Source: Chitinophagales bacterium
Lineage (GTDB): Bacteria > Bacteroidota > Bacteroidia > Chitinophagales > UBA2359
Direction of reading: 5' to 3'
Length of the DNA: 13,630 nt
Assembly: GCA_020629335.1 (NCBI GenBank)
Contig: JAHDDN010000112.1
Span: forward strand, 1 to 13,630
Positions 11,857-13,630 of this stretch are shown in pieces. How positions within the stretch are numbered: position 1 is the first letter of the stretch; every line of letters begins with the position of its first letter. A program made the position numbers and the translations under genes. Under the pieces are notes generated by a model that was given only the letters and a program-made list of their open reading frames with translations, was not told the origin of the DNA and ran no database searches.

Positions 11857-13629
11857 CTATCTTAATAGAAGAACAGAACCTTTTTCCTCGATTATTTGAC
11901 CCTTTGTATTTTGCATTTGAATCATGAAAGCATATACTCCTTGAGGAGCCAGTTCATTTTTGTGAAAACCATCCCAGCCTATATCTGGATTAGTAGATTC
12001 GAAAACAATTTCTCCCCATCTGTTCAATATGACCATTTGATAATTATCGTAATTAGGGAACATAATAACGGGCTTGAATTCTTTATTAAGTCCATTTGGC
12101 CTAAAGGCCGTTGGTACAAAAATTCTTGAAGGCGGCGATAAGCAGACCGTATTAGAGAGGCTATTCAAGTTATTGACAGTGCTATCAGGTAAAGCTAAAT
12201 CATACACGGCTTGTATACGATAGCAAACACCTTCAGGGTTTGGAGTTACATCAGAAGGTACAATATCAATATAAGTTGTTTCTGTAGGTGGAACGGTAGT
12301 AATCACGGAAGGAATCCCACCATCTACACGTAAGATGTTGTATTCAGTGATTGTACCATAGCCAATTTCGAATGGTGTCCATTCTAACTCATTATTGAGG
12401 TCAAGGCTTCCACTACCAGTAAGTAAAATTGTTTTCGCTGCTTCAGAAGTCGTAGCAGCATCACAACTATCAATAGAAGAAATTTGATAGTAATAGCTAA
12501 AATTGCTGGTGATGACATCCGTATCAATATAGCTCATTTCGCTAGTAAAGCCAGTATTGTATGACTTACCTGAATCGAGATTATTTAAGCTTTCTCCTCG
12601 ATTCATATCTAAAGTTTTGATTTGTCCTTCCGTATCTAATAGCCAAGTAATATCGACATCATTATTGTCGTTGACAGTTACATTAGTGATGTAAATATAT
12701 TCTGGGCCATCTTTGATTGTAACATCTACACAAGCAACATTGGAAATAGAAGATTCTCCATTTTGATTGAGTGCAGAAACAGCCAAGCAAGCAGAGTTTT
12801 GTCCATCTGCTAATTCATAACGATAAGTTAAGGTATCCGCTCCTACGCCCCCTACTAAATTAGTCCCATTCTCATCATAGATCAAATACTCTTCGATTTC
12901 GTCTAAATCCCAGCCCTCATAAGCAGACCAGTTCATGAAAATAACATTATCACAAGAATCATTATCAGCTTCTAAGAATATAGTCGTATGTCCATTGATA
13001 TTCCAAGAGCCTACATTATCACAGCTATCGATAGCAGCAATCGTGTAAGTCTCTGCATTAGTATTTGGAGTAGTATTGGGACCGCTATCTGTATAAATAA
13101 ATTGATTGGTGCCTGCATTATACTCTGGATCTCCATAATAAACAGTATCGATGGCTACCACTCCAGGATCTGATTGATAAATGACATAACCGTGTGTATC
13201 TGGAGAGGGAGAAGTATCGCCCCACACTATTTGTACCTGTGTATCAGATAAAACAGTGACAAAGTTGAGGTCGGGAGCTTCGGGCAAGGTGGTACAAACA
13301 ACTTCAGAAGTGCCAACATTCGTACCACAAACCGCTTCTATATAATAGCAGCGATTATTAGGGCCAATGGTCAAATCCTCGTAATCATTGATTAAGGCTG
13401 CTCCAGGTGTGGAGGCTGCATCTATAGAGATTAACAGCTGGAAGGGATCCGTTGGGCTATTGGCAAAATAAATATTCCAAGCTGTAAATGCAGCACCGCA
13501 AGTACCATCAAATGTCCAACTAACGGTAGCTGTATTGTCTGTTTTATGCGCACAGTGTAAAACTGGGTTAGCAATTTGAGCACTTAAGCATGTGTATAAA
13601 ATAATTCCAAGTAGAATTAATATTCCTGA
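11857..13629 (-). CDS. T9SS type B (gliding-motility-associated C-terminal domain) secreted protein, 5' partial
   Basis: The reading frame is open to the window edge, giving 590 visible residues; the start codon lies just outside. The first visible residues are a hydrophobic signal-peptide core (GILILLGIILYTCLSAQ) with likely cleavage after LSA, so only a few residues are missing. A TTG at 13374 (residue 86) could be mistaken for a start but falls inside the first domain. About five Fn3/Ig-like domains follow, several closing with Cys motifs such as AIDSCDN, SIDSCDA, RCYYIEAVCG and VCYRIQAV. The last 89 residues (502-590) are a CHU_C/type B sorting domain: FVPTAFRPNG, VILNRWGEIVFES, WDGF, APQGVYAFMIQ and a final GSVLLLR. 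The protein should cross the inner membrane by Sec and the outer membrane by the type IX system, to be surface-attached or released. Ligand is unknown; adhesion is a guess. Confidence 0.88.
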   Translation of the reverse strand, partial: SGILILLGIILYTCLSAQIANPVLHCAHKTDNTATVSWTFDGTCGAAFTAWNIYFANSPTDPFQLLISIDAASTPGAALINDYEDLTIGPNNRCYYIEAVCGTNVGTSEVVCTTLPEAPDLNFVTVLSDTQVQIVWGDTSPSPDTHGYVIYQSDPGVVAIDTVYYGDPEYNAGTNQFIYTDSGPNTTPNTNAETYTIAAIDSCDNVGSWNINGHTTIFLEADNDSCDNVIFMNWSAYEGWDLDEIEEYLIYDENGTNLVGGVGADTLTYRYELADGQNSACLAVSALNQNGESSISNVACVDVTIKDGPEYIYITNVTVNDNNDVDITWLLDTEGQIKTLDMNRGESLNNLDSGKSYNTGFTSEMSYIDTDVITSNFSYYYQISSIDSCDAATTSEAAKTILLTGSGSLDLNNELEWTPFEIGYGTITEYNILRVDGGIPSVITTVPPTETTYIDIVPSDVTPNPEGVCYRIQAVYDLALPDSTVNNLNSLSNTVCLSPPSRIFVPTAFRPNGLNKEFKPVIMFPNYDNYQMVILNRWGEIVFESTNPDIGWDGFHKNELAPQGVYAFMIQMQNTKGQIIEEKGSVLLLR

Positions 13630-13630
13630 C

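Noticed and set aside
13372..13374. TTG as the start codon of the T9SS cargo protein
   Set aside because: The frame is open upstream to the edge and includes a signal peptide; the TTG falls in the middle of a domain.

Overview
The window looks like chromosomal DNA of a Bacteroidota bacterium, most likely of the class Saprospiria. The evidence is a secreted protein ending in a type IX secretion (T9SS) type B sorting domain, a Bacteroidota-style TonB with an acidic linker, GSCFA and DUF4199 family proteins, promoters of the Bacteroidota TTTG / TAnnTTTG type, A/T-rich leaders without Shine-Dalgarno sites, and low overall G+C. The class is inferred from general familiarity and was not computed.

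Layout. Positions 66-4829 (+) carry a GSCFA-domain protein, then a BatA-domain/vWA-like membrane protein, a DUF4199 membrane protein and a GT2 polyprenol-phosphate glycosyltransferase. The last two overlap by one base and share a clear promoter. Positions 5042-6047 (-) hold a two-gene overlapping operon, a degenerate GNAT-fold protein followed by an Xre/HigA-like HTH protein, which has the architecture of a toxin-antitoxin module. Positions 6398-9343 (-) encode a 981-residue FAD/Fe-S oxidoreductase of the YdiJ type. Positions 9947-10525 (+) encode a small exported protein that I read as two tandem I9/fervidolysin-propeptide-like domains; it ends at a textbook terminator. Positions 10696-11550 (+) encode a TonB with an additional N-terminal membrane segment. 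Positions 11857-13629 (-) hold a T9SS cargo protein with Fn3-like domains. It is open through the window edge and its signal peptide is partly visible.

The intergenic DNA is the most unusual part. Three long imperfect palindromes (about 6111-6287, 9510-9589 and 11697-11835) share a 52-base apex with identical internal spacing (8-12-5-3-5-12-7) and no gaps. All three lie in the same orientation, while their arms differ in sequence but still pair. I regard this as a dispersed structured repeat family (REP/MITE-like or a structured RNA). Separately, 9675-9906 is a G+C-rich (about 53%), hairpin-rich block in roughly 18% G+C surroundings upstream of the exported propeptide-like gene. No tRNA, rRNA, CRISPR array or complete insertion sequence was seen.

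The genes do not form one pathway. Most concern the cell envelope (glycolipid or glycan transfer, membrane proteins, TonB energy transduction, T9SS surface export). The oxidoreductase is metabolic, and the GNAT/HTH pair is an accessory module.
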